From Conus ventricosus (lineage: Eukaryota > Mollusca > Gastropoda > Neogastropoda > Conidae): a stretch of DNA of 64,000 nt. The translations under genes were made by a program, and so were the position numbers. Numbering within the stretch: the first letter of the stretch is position 1; every line of letters starts with the position of its first letter. This document shows, piece after piece, positions 34,951 through 46,582 of the stretch. A model generated the notes under the pieces. That model was not told the DNA's origin. It was given only the letters and a program-made list of their open reading frames with translations, and did not search any database. The stretch spans positions 71,067,069-71,131,068 of the forward strand of contig CM031596.1 of assembly GCA_018398815.1 (NCBI GenBank). Reading direction: 5' to 3'.

Positions 34951-36955
34951 ACTATATATATATATATATTACAGTGGTCGTAGGTGGCCATGTCCCTTTC
35001 CGACTATTGTAATGATTCAGAGACCGAAGTGAATGCAGAGACATGTTTATAGCGCTTGACAGTTGGTAACAAAGGGAGCTTAAGAGAACAGGCAGTTGTT
35101 GATGTTCATAGGCTAAAGAGATTGTACGCACTTGCTTTCTGTGCCTGTTCTTACTACAGACCATCAAGGTGGGATACCTGGATATCCATGTGGCTGTAGG
35201 CTTCATTTACATGTACTGCTTCAGATATCGTGAGTCTGGCCTGTACAGGACTGGTGTGAGAAGGTAAGGCCTAGTTTGTGAATTGTCTGTTGCAAGGGGA
35301 GAGCCATAAGGGGTCGTATGGAGAACTGGCCCATTGATTAGACTGCAGTGACAGCCATTCATCCATTTCAGGGGACTCCCCATCGTGGAATTAGGGAACT
35401 CTATAGGGGAGTTGCTGGTTCTGCCTGTGTGAGAACTCTCCTGCGCGCAAGTTAAAGACATACAATTTCAATTCAGGCCGTTTTGTCGCAGGAAAACTGA
35501 ATATCGAGAGGAACAATGTTAGTGTCAACCTAACTTCTTCGCATTTAAGGTTTCAGGGTTAAAAAAAATTCTTTAAACAGAGGAGTTGGACTGAGATGAA
35601 AAATAAGCTTGGGTTTACAAGATTATTTTAGGAAGTGAACACACACTCACAGAATATTCCCCAAAGGTTCTTTCATTTAACAATAAAATGTCGTGTACAG
35701 GTTTTTTGTTCTGAACATGTATTATGATGTAAAACATTGTGTCTCTAATCATGTCATTGGATCATTCTTTATAAGCGCCATGAGTTTATACAAAACTATA
35801 AAAAGTGTCATCAGAACAAACTGTTTTAAGTTTCTTTGATTTTCTTTCTTCTTCTGCCCGAGACTGCATAAAGAAAACAACTGCGAAGCAACTAACTTAA
35901 CAAATGAACTTACTAGGTAGTAACTAACCAACCAATCAACTGACAAGCAACCCAGGTAAATGAATAAACTGAATGTATTTATAAGTACACAACAAAGAAG
36001 CAGACAATGAAATTACAGACAAATAATAGATCAATAGCTGTGAATAAAATATGCCAATCCAAAGTGTTTGGAACAGTGGTGAAAGGAAACTCTACGATCA
36101 GTCTGATCAGCGGGCAGAAGGGGGAGAGGAGCAAAGTGAAGGGACTGGTGAGCACACTCACTTGGACACCACATGCATGTGTACATGCACCAATGACCAC
36201 TGCGTCACTTGAGAACCGCTTCGCGTGGCAACATCGCTGGGTACAGGCTGAGGAAATTGCCCACACCTTTTTTTCTTTCTCTCTTTTTTTTTTTTTTTGT
36301 TTTGTTCTCGCGCGATAATGTAGCTTCATGTTGAAAACCAGTACAATTTCAATGGCGTCGTCTAAATGGCAACTCCCCACTTTAGGTCAGGACAGAGAAA
36401 AAGATCTCTTTGGAAGCAAAGGAACTAGTTCTCGGAAGTCGACCAACATCTGTTACATTCTGCAGTATTTAAAACAAAAGTACTGACAGTATCTATTGTC
36501 CTATAAAAGAAAAAGAAGTCATTTCACCTTGGAACAGACCAAGCAGGTAAACTGGCTACTTCTGAAGGAAAGCTAATCGCCTCTAGCAGAAGGAAACCTG
36601 TCCTCCAGACAACCCAAGATTGTAAATTTCCAACTGCTGGGCTGTGTGGGAAACTGGTAACCTCAGCCACAGCGGATATAAGGACAGTATATATACTCTC
36701 TGCTATAAATAAGGTCACAGTAAACTAGGTCCCTCGGCAAGTTGTGCAGAAAGAACTGACACTTAAAACACGTTTTTTCCTCCCACAACACGTTTTTCCT
36801 CCCACAGTTTTTGTTTGCTTTACAGTCCCCTGGTTGGAGACAAGGCTACCATCCATTGCTCCTGTCTCACCCACCCTCTCTTCCACCCCCTGTCTAATGA
36901 AATTGCGAGTCCATGCACATACTTATGTTATTATGTAGCGAGGTAGTCAGGGGTG
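34951..36955. other. Gene-poor stretch
   Basis: A short (TA)n lies at 34954-34969. Otherwise the sequence is unique and non-coding, with small open frames lacking support. Confidence 0.5.
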
Positions 36956-36971
36956 TTCAGTTTTTGCTTGG

Positions 36972-37605
36972 GTTCCCAGTCATATGGGCATTCGAGGCAA
37001 TGAGTTGGTTGCTCAACTTGCTAAGGGTGCCACAAGGAAAGAGTCGAGCAGATTGTCTATCCCTCGCACTGATCTAAAACCCAAAGCACAGGTTTATGTC
37101 AAAGACCTCTGGCAAGAGGAATGGAAATGGCGAGCAGATAACAAACTGTTCTTCTTCTTCTCCTGCGTACGCAGGCTGATACTCCTGCAGACCCTGGTGA
37201 TGGGATTTTACGTGTGTGCAAGATGTTATGCGTGCATTCACACACGAAACCTCGGTTCATAGTCTCATTCGAAGGACTGTATGGGAAATGGAGTCAGAAC
37301 CAATGTTAACTCCAAGGGAAAAATCCCCTGTACCGAAACGGTCCGGCGGAGATTTGAACCCGCAACCCCAAGATTATGAGTCCGGCGCTCTACCAACTGA
37401 GCTATCCGGCCCCACAAAATGTTCGAAATCCACCCAAACCTGAAAGAGCTTTTACCATGTTCCCAAGGCGGTCGTAAAGAAGAAACAGTCTTATGCCGTT
37501 TGCGTAGTACTACAGGCCACTCCCTTTACACTTTTTTTTCTTTTAAAAGGTGGAGGAGCTTTGTAGTACATTCTATGTCATGTATCACTCATGGTGAACT
37601 ATTCT
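36972..37605 (+). mobile_element. LINE fragment encoding an RNase H C-terminal part, split by a SINE
   Basis: WVPSHMGIRGNE, then AQLAKGA is the last RNase H motif block (His, Asn-Glu, then Ala-x-Lys-Ala). The linker LKPKAQVYVKDLWQEEW follows, typical of I-/Nimb-like non-LTR elements. After the inserted SINE the frame resumes with FEIHPNLKE, RKEETVLCRLR and TGHS, the start of the C-terminal conserved segment, before decay. Host elements with RNase H belong to the I group. The RT domain itself is missing. Confidence 0.75.
37152..37413 (-). mobile_element. SINE family S2, 262-bp copy with internal deletion
   Basis: The head on the minus strand is GGCCGGATAGCTCAGTTGGT, then AGAGCGCCGGACTCATAATC and GGGTTCAAATC, a tRNA-like cloverleaf with CAT in the anticodon position (Met-like). 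The tail is (GAA)n. The target duplication is ACAAACTGTTC/ACAAAATGTTC (37141-37151 and 37414-37424). It lacks about 140 internal bases present in the copy at 15373-15775. Confidence 0.88.
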
Positions 37606-37607
37606 TC

Positions 37608-37900
37608 TAGAGTGTCGGACTTGCATGATGTCTCATAGCAGGCTCTGTGAAAACCTTGTTCAGAAATGTCCCACCTGGTGTGATCTTTGAATTTCTGAAA
37701 GAGATCAACATTTTTGTCTGATCTAAGATTTTGCAAAAGAAAGATTTTCAACAAAATTTCCGGTGCTTTTTTAGATGGTGTAATTTAAATGTGTGTGTGT
37801 GTGTGTGTGTGTGTGTTTTAAGGACTTGTGAGTTGACTTCAACGCTGTGACAGCCCTGATATGGCTCTTCGCGGTCGGCCGGGCTATAAGCAACATAACC
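37608..37900 (+). repeat. Dispersed repeat family DR, copy 3
   Basis: It is homologous to 918-1216 over the full length, with a (GT)n expansion at 37790-37816 and the shared 3' end GGCTATAAGCAACATAAC. Confidence 0.65.
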
Positions 37901-37975
37901 CAAATTACCAAGTCAGGGGTGTTTAAAAGGGGGATAAGAATAGCAGATTTGGTTCAGACGATTTCAAAGAACGTA

Positions 37976-39517
37976 TACTGACTTCCATAAAAAACACGAA
38001 AATTTGAAAGGTTATTTTTCGGGTGAAAGGGGTGAATATACAATATTGAACCATTGTGGCAAGTTGTTTGGGTCCAAGACTCACGTGCAGTGAAAACATT
38101 GTGTGAGCAACACATCATTCCCGGCATTGGAGGGTCAACAAAAATGGCAAACTGGTTGCTGCATGTGAGGCACGTGCACACCATGCAGAGCAAAGTTAAC
38201 CAGCGACAAGTACGCAGGCATGCAGCCTTTATAAAGCCGTGCTACAAGGTTCAGGTAACGACTTGCCGTCTGAGCGCTACAGAGATGCCAAGACTACGAG
38301 CAGAGGAACGCAATCGTGCCCTAGGCCATCTGGAGGCTGGTGTGGATGCCAGGCAGGTCGCCAACATCTTTAACGTCCACATCTCAACCATCTATCGTCT
38401 GCAGCACCGCATGCGAGTTACTGGTATCACTGATGATCGTCCCCGGCCAGGCCGTCCTTGGGTCACCACACAAAGAGAGGATCGCCATCTTGTTCGAACC
38501 TATCTGCGGGACAGGCGGCAAACAGCCGCTAACACTGCTCGACAGGTGCCTGGGAATCTCCAGCAACGACTCAGCCTCAACACTATGCGGCGGCATCTTC
38601 AGGAGAACGGGCTGGCATGTAGGCGTCCTCACAGAGGTCCGGTACTGACACCAAGACACCGGCAGGACAGGCTGCAGTGGGCACAAGCCCGAATCAACTG
38701 GCGCAGGCAGCAGTGGGGACGCATACTGTTCTCAGATGAGAGCCGTTTTGTATTGACATGGCTGACGGTCGTGTCAGAATATGGCGTCGACCTGGTGAAC
38801 GCTATGCTGACTCCTGTGTGGTAGAGCGGAACCCCTGGGGAGGCCCGAACGTTATGATATGGGGTGCAATTGGCATTAACCACGCCATAGGACCAGTCAT
38901 CTTTCAGAACATTGGTCCTGGTCGCGGACAGGGTGTCAATGCACAGCGCTACATCAACCAGGTGCTCAGACCCCATGTCGATCCTTTTTTTGCGCAACAC
39001 CCAAACTGGACATTCCAACAGGACAATGCAAGACCACACACCGCCAGGGCCACCCAGCAATTTCTTCAGCATAACAACGTCAATGTGCTGCCCTGGCCAG
39101 GCCTCAGTCCCGATTTAAACCCAATAGAACATTTTTGGGATGAACTTGGCAGACGGCTGGACCTCCTGCGTCCACGACCAGCAACAACGGCTCAACTTCA
39201 CCAGGCCATCGTCCATGTGTGGGCTGGTGTGCCAAGGGGACGCATCAACCACCTGGTCCACTCAATGAGCCGCAGGTGTCGAGCAGTTGTCAACGCAAAT
39301 GGTGGCCACACACGGTATTAGGACTTCAAGCTGGTTTGTCACGTGACCTTGGATTTTCCACACAAAAGACATATTGCTGATGACATTTTCACACATTACC
39401 AGTGTAATGAATCAAATCACTTTGAATTCTCGCTTTCACTCTGTACAATTGTGACCAGTAAAATTTACCCCCAACCTTCAGCTTGTTTTGTTTTCGCGTT
39501 TTTTATGGAAGTCAGTA
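37976..39517 (+). mobile_element. Tc1-type DNA transposon, nearly complete
   Basis: Terminal inverted repeats TACTGACTTCCATAAAAAAC and GTTTTTTATGGAAGTCAGTA agree over about 27 bases with one mismatch (ACACG/ACGCG), bounded by TA on each side. The 1542-bp span and single transposase gene are typical of Tc1/mariner elements. A copy this intact suggests recent activity. Confidence 0.92.
38285..39321 (+). pseudogene. Tc1-type transposase, one frameshift
   Basis: MPRLRAEERNRALGHLEAG begins the N-terminal HTH that binds the terminal repeats (ARQVANIFNVHISTIYRLQ). A GRPR-like linker (RPRPGRP) and a second HTH region follow. Catalytic residues are Asp in LFSDESRF, Asp in FQQDNARPHTA and Glu in LNPIEHFWDE, with 34 residues between the last two (DD34E). 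The frame shifts at about 38757-38760, where a base is missing between FVLT and MADGRVRIW, so this copy cannot make a full enzyme as sequenced. The frame continues upstream of 38285, but MPRL is the usual start. The remainder runs to TAA at 39321. Confidence 0.9.
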
Positions 39518-39943
39518 TAGTTTGGGTGGCTTGTTTCTTTCCTTACTTGTTTGTTTGCTTAATAAAAGAAAAAAAAATTGAAACATTTCAAAATATTGAA
39601 AGTAGTTTTATTTATACAAGAATAGTTTATTGAAATATTAAAATAAGTTACTGTGTAATGGTGAAAGTGCAAAATATCACTCCTACCAAAAAACAAAAAC
39701 AAAAGTTAAGTCGGATTTGGTTGATCTCTTAATTGGAAATACTTTTTTTCTGCAAGACATATAAATCGTATACATATGTTTTGCATCATAAATCATAGAG
39801 GCTTTAGGATTTGCTTTGTGGTGGTTGTTGTTGTCTCTGTCTCGCTGTCTGTCTGAAACTCTCTGTGCCATTCCTTATGTTTATTTATAGCTCTGTCTCT
39901 CTCTTACTGACGCTGCCTCTTACTCTTTCTGCCTTTCTCCACG

Positions 39944-39986
<43 letters not shown>

Positions 39987-40126
39987 TTGTCTGTTACTCT
40001 GTGTGTCTCTCTCTCTCTGTTTGTCCCTGTCTTTCTGCCTGTTTGCCTTCCTCAGTCTGCCCGCATCACCCCCGCCCCCCTTCTCTCTCTGTCTCTGCCT
40101 GTCTGTTTGCCTGCCCTAACCCTCAT

Positions 40127-40181
<55 letters not shown>

Positions 40182-40240
40182 TATGCATTTCTACAGAGAA
40201 GACACTATGTAATTATTGTTCCTTTTTTTTTTAACTGTAT
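39518..40240. repeat. CT-rich stretch with two (CT)n microsatellites
   Basis: CT arrays lie at 39947-39981 and 40132-40178, separated by TCTG/CCTG-rich sequence. No gene is seen. Confidence 0.8.
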
Positions 40241-40261
40241 AGGAAAGAGACATCTTCGATT

Positions 40262-40968
40262 AATGATGATTTTTCCCCTGTCCAATCTTCTGTGCCACTT
40301 CAGTTGCATTGCACCCACTCCGCTCATTCCGATTCTCCCTTTCACAACCACAGCCCCGACACCGGCAATCCACAGGGAGCAGTCAATGTCAAGTCGGCAA
40401 GAGGCCACCCACCGGAGGAAACACTGCACTGCTGCCGAGTCACTTCGGTGGTGTTCAGTGGCGCCTGTTCTGATCCAGCATACGCAGGACACCACCTACT
40501 AAGCCCCATACTGACGACAATAATTGCTTAGTTGCGGAGCCGGCAAGAGTGAGCTCTCCCTCCGGAGGGCGCTACCATATCCGTCCAACAACAGCCCCCA
40601 TGAAGTTGCCAATACCGGTGACCCCGACGGAACCAAATCAAGACCATAGATGTGAGAGGACATCGAAACTGAGGTCACTATGAGAGCAGGGCATGAAGGG
40701 CCACCGAATTCGAGACTTTTTTTTCTTCATGCTGATGGATGGGAATGATGAAGATGATGCTACGGATTTCCATTCCGGTCTGAGACTGCATCACAGGACT
40801 GTACAGGGCCCGAGAGATACAGACACCTGCAGTGTTGGTCAGGAAACTTGAGCAACACTCTCAGAAACGCGTTTATTTAGTGGATTAAACTCGACTGTGT
40901 GGTCCCAGTCTTCCCAACTGAACCTGTAGCAAACTCAACTCTGGACTAGAAGCCGTTCGGGGCAGATT
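40262..40968 (-). repeat. Copy B of the long tRNA-headed retroposon, 5'-truncated
   Basis: On the minus strand it is collinear with 47105-47920 at roughly 80-85% identity: CACTCCGCTCATTCCGATT, then ACCGGAGGAAACACTGCACT and AGGGCATGAAGGGCCACCGA. The tRNA-like head is missing, and the match stops near GCCGTTCGGGGCAG. The T-rich end is at 40222-40232. Confidence 0.75.
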
Positions 40969-41375
40969 AATAATAATTCAGTTTATCATCATCTTACTAA
41001 ATACCACCACCCATCCACCCCCATCTCTCTCTCTCTCTCTCTCATCTTGTTTCTGTGTCTCTTTCTCTGCCAGTGTTCGGCTACCTGTCTGGCTGGCTGA
41101 CTCTTGTTTGTTTGTTTGTCTGCCCCCTCCCCCCTTCTCTCTCTCTCTCTTTCTTGTTCGCTCGCTCGCTGGTCCTCCCCCCTGCCCCCTTTTTTTTCTC
41201 TCAAACATGCCAACCTAGAAAAGATAATTCATTAGCAAAAAAGTATTAAGTGAAAAGACATCTTGGCTGAATAACAATCCAGTTTATAAGCATCTTACGT
41301 ACAAAAAGTAAAATCAAAACTATCTCTCTCTCTCTGTTTCTGTATCTGTCTCTCTGTCTCTGTCTGTCTGTCTCT

Positions 41376-41436
<61 letters not shown>

Positions 41437-41956
41437 CAACATCCAGTATCCTCCTGGTTCGGGTAGCAAAAAGTGGACTGTGTTGAGAAACATACAGACA
41501 GGCAGACAGACAGATAGATAGACAGAAGAGGAAAAACAAGTAGAAGGACAACAACATCAATAACAACAACAACAGAACAACAGAAACAGCAACAATGACG
41601 GCAACAATGAAAACCAAGAAGACGAAGAAAATGAGAAGAGAGAGGGGGGAAAGAAGAAGAAGAGGAAGCAAAGGCAGAAGAAGAAGCAAGAGAGAGAGAA
41701 GTGGAAGAAGAGATGTGAGGAAAAAAAAGAAGAGAAAAGAAGCAGCAAAGGAGAGAGAGGGAAAGGGAGAGAGGAAAAAGAAAATAGAAGAAGAAGATGG
41801 AGGAGAAGAAAGCGTAAAAATAAAAGGAGAGAAGGTGAGAAAAAAAAACGGGTAGAGAGAGAGGCAGACAAACAGACAGATGATGATGAAGAAGAAGAAG
41901 AAGCAAAAGCAGGGGAAGAAGAAGAAGAAGAAGAAGAGAGAGAGACAGACAGTCAG

Positions 41957-41989
<33 letters not shown>

Positions 41990-42326
41990 ACACACACACA
42001 CACAGAACAATTATAGGTCAGCAATAGCCACGGGGTGCTGGGCGCTTGCTTCAAATCATCGTGCAGGTTAGTTCTATCCACTCCATCCCCACCCCATCCC
42101 CACCCCGCCCCCTGGTTAAAGCTATTTTTTAAAAAAAAATGTGACAGACGTCCCACAAACATGAGCAGTTTTCACTTGAATGGTTCATGCATTTTATGCA
42201 GTGCTTTCTTTCCCATCCCCACCCCCCCTTTCCTCACTTTTGCTCCTCCCAGTCTTGGGTATTTCTGCACAATTTCTACAGTCGTTTCAAGAGAGAGACA
42301 GAGACAGACAGACAGTCAGAGAGAGA

Positions 42327-42372
<46 letters not shown>

Positions 42373-43375
42373 TTGGGTTTTGGGTGGGGAAGGAGATAGA
42401 AAGTTACTAGGCGTATTGATGGGGAGAGAGAGAGGGAAGGGGGGGGGGGGGGAGAAGGGGTGCAGATTTCGTGATTTTAGAGTGTCGGTATTCTCAGTCT
42501 CTCTTCTCTCGACTTCATCTTTCCACCAGTCGACAGACTGACTCAGCTCTTTGAAGATTCCTTCTTTCCTTTGATGTTCCTCGGCTGTCAGTGTATGTGA
42601 CTCCACCATCCTAGAAAGATGGATCAACCTGCAGATTGGTGAGAGAATCTACCCGATGACTGACAGATTCCTGACACGCTTGAAAAAGGTCAGGAAGCTG
42701 CCAGTCATTGGATGGGCATAACCTTTTTCTCAACCAGTTGGAAATGAGATTCAGTCTTCGTATCTATCTGCTTTTTAACCCCCCTCTCTCTCTTTTGATC
42801 CTATCAGCCTTACAAATTCTGTCAATCACCAGCTGTTGATTTTTTCTTTCCTTTCTTTCTTTTTCCCCAACTTTTTACTCCATTTTTTATTATTTTTATT
42901 TTTTTTAGCGTGAGATGGGGTAGGAGATGAAGATGTAAACTAACCTTACACTACCTACCTACGCAAATGCGCACTATCTTCGGACTGTAGATCATACAGA
43001 CATGTGCGTCCTTATCATAGATGGAAAGTGTAGATACACACGGTCCTCGCTGTCAAAAATCTACATCAGAGTGTTCTAAGCGGAGTGCAAAGTTAAAATA
43101 CACAGTCCTTTCAATGACCGTTATTTTACACTTTTGATATACACCCGTGTCTCCGTAGGAAGACTGTGATGTGACGAATCAACGATTTTAAAGATAGCAA
43201 AAAATACTACTGACATTTGGAATGAAGAGGGGTAGCTGATTACGAATGGTTTTTTTTTTTTTTGTTTTTGTTTTTTTATTTGTTCTAAACCAATTCGGAA
43301 AAGAGTCCACAAAAGTGGGGTGTAGGATGCTAGTCCTCAGAACTACAATTTACAACCCCCCCTCTCTCTCTCTCT
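40969..43375. repeat. Simple-repeat cluster with a 330-base polypurine tract
   Basis: CT arrays lie at 41020-41042 and 41383-41434. The plus strand is almost all purine from about 41610 to 41945 (GAAGAAGA-type). Then come (CA)n at 41959-42003, (GA)n at 42320-42369 and a G run at 42440-42452. Long open frames here are low-complexity artefacts. A minus-strand frame at 42480-42627 (TAEEHQRKEGIFKELSQSVD) looks protein-like but is too short to assign. Confidence 0.8.
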
Positions 43376-43439
43376 CTCTGTGCGTGCGTGCGTGCGCGCG
43401 CGCGCGCGCGCGCGTGTGTGTGCGTGCGTGCGTGCGTGC

Positions 43440-43475
<36 letters not shown>
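43376..43475. repeat. (GT)n/(GC)n/(GCGT)n microsatellite
   Basis: Alternating purine-pyrimidine sequence with a pure CG core (43396-43413), capable of Z-DNA. Confidence 0.9.
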
Positions 43476-43477
<2 letters not shown>

Positions 43478-43710
43478 TGCGCGTGTGAGTGTGTTTTCAA
43501 AGGGGTAGGGGGTGGGGTGAGATTCACGTCCTGTCGGCTAGAGGCCCTTAAGGACAAGATGCACTTGCAGACTGGTCTGCATACTTCATGGCAGTTGTTG
43601 GCGTTGGCAACAGTATCGGGTTCCGTGTGGGGAGCTGTCGTCTGTCACTCTATCAGCTCTGGTTCCGCGTGAACTCCAGTTCACTTCGTGGTGTTGGTCA
43701 GCCGGGTGCA

Positions 43711-43852
43711 CCCCGATAGATCCCCGCACCGATAGATCCCTAACCCGAACCCTAACCCTATCCCTTTGCGGGGATCTACCGATGCGGGGATCTATCGGTC
43801 GGGGATCTATCGGTTCGGTGCAGGGATCTATCGGTGCGGGGATCTATCGGGA
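43711..43852. repeat. Palindromic GATCTATCGG repeat cluster with telomere-like core
   Basis: Two GATAGATCCC units on the left face at least five inverted GGGATCTA(T/C)CG units on the right, spaced about 17-27 bases. Between them lies CCTAACCCGAACCCTAACCC, close to the metazoan telomere repeat. A strong hairpin is expected. Function is unknown. Confidence 0.7.
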
Positions 43853-44228
43853 TGACCCCGGTCAGCCGACGGTGGGCGTCGGTTTCCTTTGCCCCTTTCT
43901 GCCTTAGAGGGCCTGTCTTCAGGGCCACCAGGAGGCCCTCTTCATGATCGCATGGCGATAGTCCTGTACCACGTGAGGCTGCCTCAAAGAGGGAGCAGAC
44001 CCAAAGTTGCTGGAGCGCTGCACGAGTCCCTTCTATGGTCCACGCAGACTGCTGTGGAGAGGGCAATTTGTTCAGCCCAAGCCCAAGAGGGGTGTCCCCA
44101 TGCCCAATCCTCAAAAGTATGGTATCCCAAGCCATGGTAATCGCAGTTAGGTAGCGCTCCATCGGTGGAAGATTGAGTTTAAAGTGGTAGTAGCACTTCA
44201 GTTTTACGTCTGTTCACATATGTGAAAT

Positions 44229-44229
<1 letters not shown>

Positions 44230-44327
<98 letters not shown>

Positions 44328-44329
44328 GG
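44230..44329. repeat. (GA)n-(CAGA)n microsatellite
   Basis: About 58 bases of GA are followed by about ten CAGA units. Confidence 0.95.
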
Positions 44330-44714
44330 AGACAGAGATGCATAAACGTCTGCGACTATGTAAGTGTGCATAATGTGGTTATCTAAGTGCATATAAATGT
44401 CCCTTTAAACATCCCTACAGCATACCTGCAAATAGGCTAGTCTTAAAGTACATGCTTAACTGGACTACAAATTAAAAGAAAAAACAACATTGAAGGGAAA
44501 CTTTAAATCTGAAAAGACCTCACACAAAGACATGCCTGATAATGGTCGTAAATGAGCTTGAAGATGTAAACAGTCAAACAGCAGATGCTTGCTGACTATT
44601 CTTCGTTCTCCACAAATACATTTTGCTTCGTTTGTACATTTAGTTTTTAAGGCATCAAGTTTTAATTTATGAAATATTGAAATGAGTTTAATGTCCTCAC
44701 AGCAAAAGCTTTTC

Positions 44715-45290
44715 GGTAGCTGCAGTAATCAGCAGCACATGAGTCGTTTTGTCAGGCAGACTTTGTATGCTGGCAGGCTTGGTTGGAGTCAGTATCTGTG
44801 GACGGGTGGAGGTACCCAGGGTAGTCTGCTTTCTCAGGCAGAAGCCTGGGTGAAGTTGTTCGTTCGTAGATAGTCATGTGTGTTTTTTAATGTTCAGTGG
44901 TAAGTCGTGATGACCCGTGTCCGTCTTCACGCTCCATCGCCAATTGCGCCAGCACATCTCTAGGAGCCACCCCCTGCAACACAGGCTAAACCCGCCGTCA
45001 CCTGTCTGGAAGGTTCGTTGCGCCGCCTTACACTGTGCTCTTAACCAGTGTCTCTGAAAGGAAAACTGCCATCTTTCCCTTGGTGTTTCTGCTGTGCCAC
45101 CTTGCAGGTTCCTGGAAGACACTGTGTTTTACGTCATCACAGCATTCGATTTTTGGGACAAGTTTGTTGCTGCAGCAAGCTGCAGCACGGAGTATTTTGT
45201 CTTGGCAGACTTGTATGCTGGCAGGTTTGGTTAGAGTTGGTATCTGCGGACGGGAGGAGGAACCCAGGCAGACGGCGTCCTCAAAGTCCT
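44715..45290. repeat. Direct duplication separated by about 440 bases
   Basis: 44720-44830 and 45165-45280 share CTGCAG/CAGCAGCAC, then CAGACTTTGTATGCTGGCAG and GGTATCTG(T/C)GGACGGG at about 75% identity. No gene is recognised. Confidence 0.6.
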
Positions 45291-45358
45291 TCTGGCATTG
45301 CAGTTTAGGCCTATAAGGAAAGTGCGAGCCCTCACTTAGCGCCGGAAGCCCCCCCTCA

Positions 45359-45380
45359 CCCCCCCCCCCCCCCCCCCCCC
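45359..45380. repeat. Poly-C run
   Basis: 22 consecutive C in a C/T-rich block. An A-rich run follows at 45452-45485. Confidence 0.9.
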
Positions 45381-46079
45381 ACTCTTCCAGTCACTATCGC
45401 CCTCCACCCCGTTACCACCGCTCTCCATCCCTTTGCCCTCCTCCCCTTCACCAAAAAAAAAAAAAAAGAAAAAGAAAGAAAAAAGAGAAAGAAATCCTTG
45501 TTAAGAATGATGTGAGCGGGACATCCATGAGATGAATGTGTCAGGGGTGTAGAGCGTGAAAGTCTCTGGTGGGAGTAACTTGTGAATCCGCAAGATTCTG
45601 GACTTTTCCGTTTTGTTTCGGTAAACTGTGCTTCTTGTTACACTGTGCTTGTCGCTCCAGGAAGGCAGAACGCGACAATACAAACGGGTTAGTGGATGTT
45701 GCTTGTAGTGGTCTGTAAATTGCGTAAATTCTTTTTGCTTAGCACTGAAATTGACTTACACCAGTGATTCCAGGGTGGTTTGACTGACTGTGTTTTTTGC
45801 TAAATTGTACTCGAGCACAGACTGTTTTTGCGAGTACAGAAATAATCAAAATGGCGTCGGTTGACATGCGCGTCTTCTATGTAGTATAGTAGTAGTAGTA
45901 GTAGTAGTAGGGACTGGCTTCATTAGCCTAGACCTCGCGGTCTATCATGTGTCCCCTCTAAATTTCTTCACTTTTTGGGTCATATGGCATGCTACAATTA
46001 ATATCTTCATTGCAATCCATCATAGTCATGAAACAATTCTGTAAATTTTGAATCATTATCTAGAAAATTCTTGAAAGTA

Positions 46080-46382
46080 GGCCCTGTCGCGGTCAAATTT
46101 GTTGCTCAGTCAAATCGGTTGCTGGCATACCAGTTTAGGCAAAAAATGACGTCATTTGATGCCACAACACACATCCGCCTACTCAGAAATGTGTGAGCAC
46201 GACTTGGCCTAACGGCCTTCGTTCATTCGTCCTTCGTCCTCTCTCGGGCTTCGCCCTACTCTATCTAAAGACCATCGATTCTGCTTTGGAGTAGACTGGG
46301 ACACTGGTTACGTCATTTTTTGCCTAAACTGGTATGCCAGCAACCGATTTGACTGAGCAACAAATTTGACCGCGACAGGCCC
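46080..46382. mobile_element. 303-bp MITE with ~74-bp terminal inverted repeats
   Basis: The two arms (from GGCCCTGTCGCGGTCAAATT on the left and its complement on the right) match over about 74 bases with two or three differences. TA flanks both sides. It splits the last coding segment of LINE-B between FAPDI and FKNFLDN. The 150-base centre has no open frame of note. Near-identical arms imply a recent insertion. Confidence 0.9.
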
Positions 46383-46582
46383 TATTAATATCAGGTGCAA
46401 ATTTAATGGTAGTAGGTATTTCATTCCAGTGGTTAGCAACTCTATAAGAAAATGAAAATTTACGTTGATTAGTGTTACAGTGCTTTATAAAAATCTTTCC
46501 TTCAGAGTTTCTAGTACTCGAAGTTTGTGCAACAGAAAAGAATGTCTCAATGTCAATATCATCATAGCCATTAAAGATCTTG

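Noticed and set aside
37340..37413. Functional tRNA-Met gene
   Set aside because: Same SINE head. It is embedded in an inserted copy, and the acceptor stem is not closed.
40205..40495. Minus-strand 96-codon gene
   Set aside because: A reading through copy B of the same retroposon.
41246..42010. 254- and 234-codon minus-strand open frames
   Set aside because: They translate CT arrays and the polypurine tract. Composition is Phe/Leu/Ser with no motif.
43776..44162. 128-codon minus-strand frame
   Set aside because: Its C-terminal part is the GATCTATCGG repeat, the remainder has no recognisable motif, and the opposite strand is open too.
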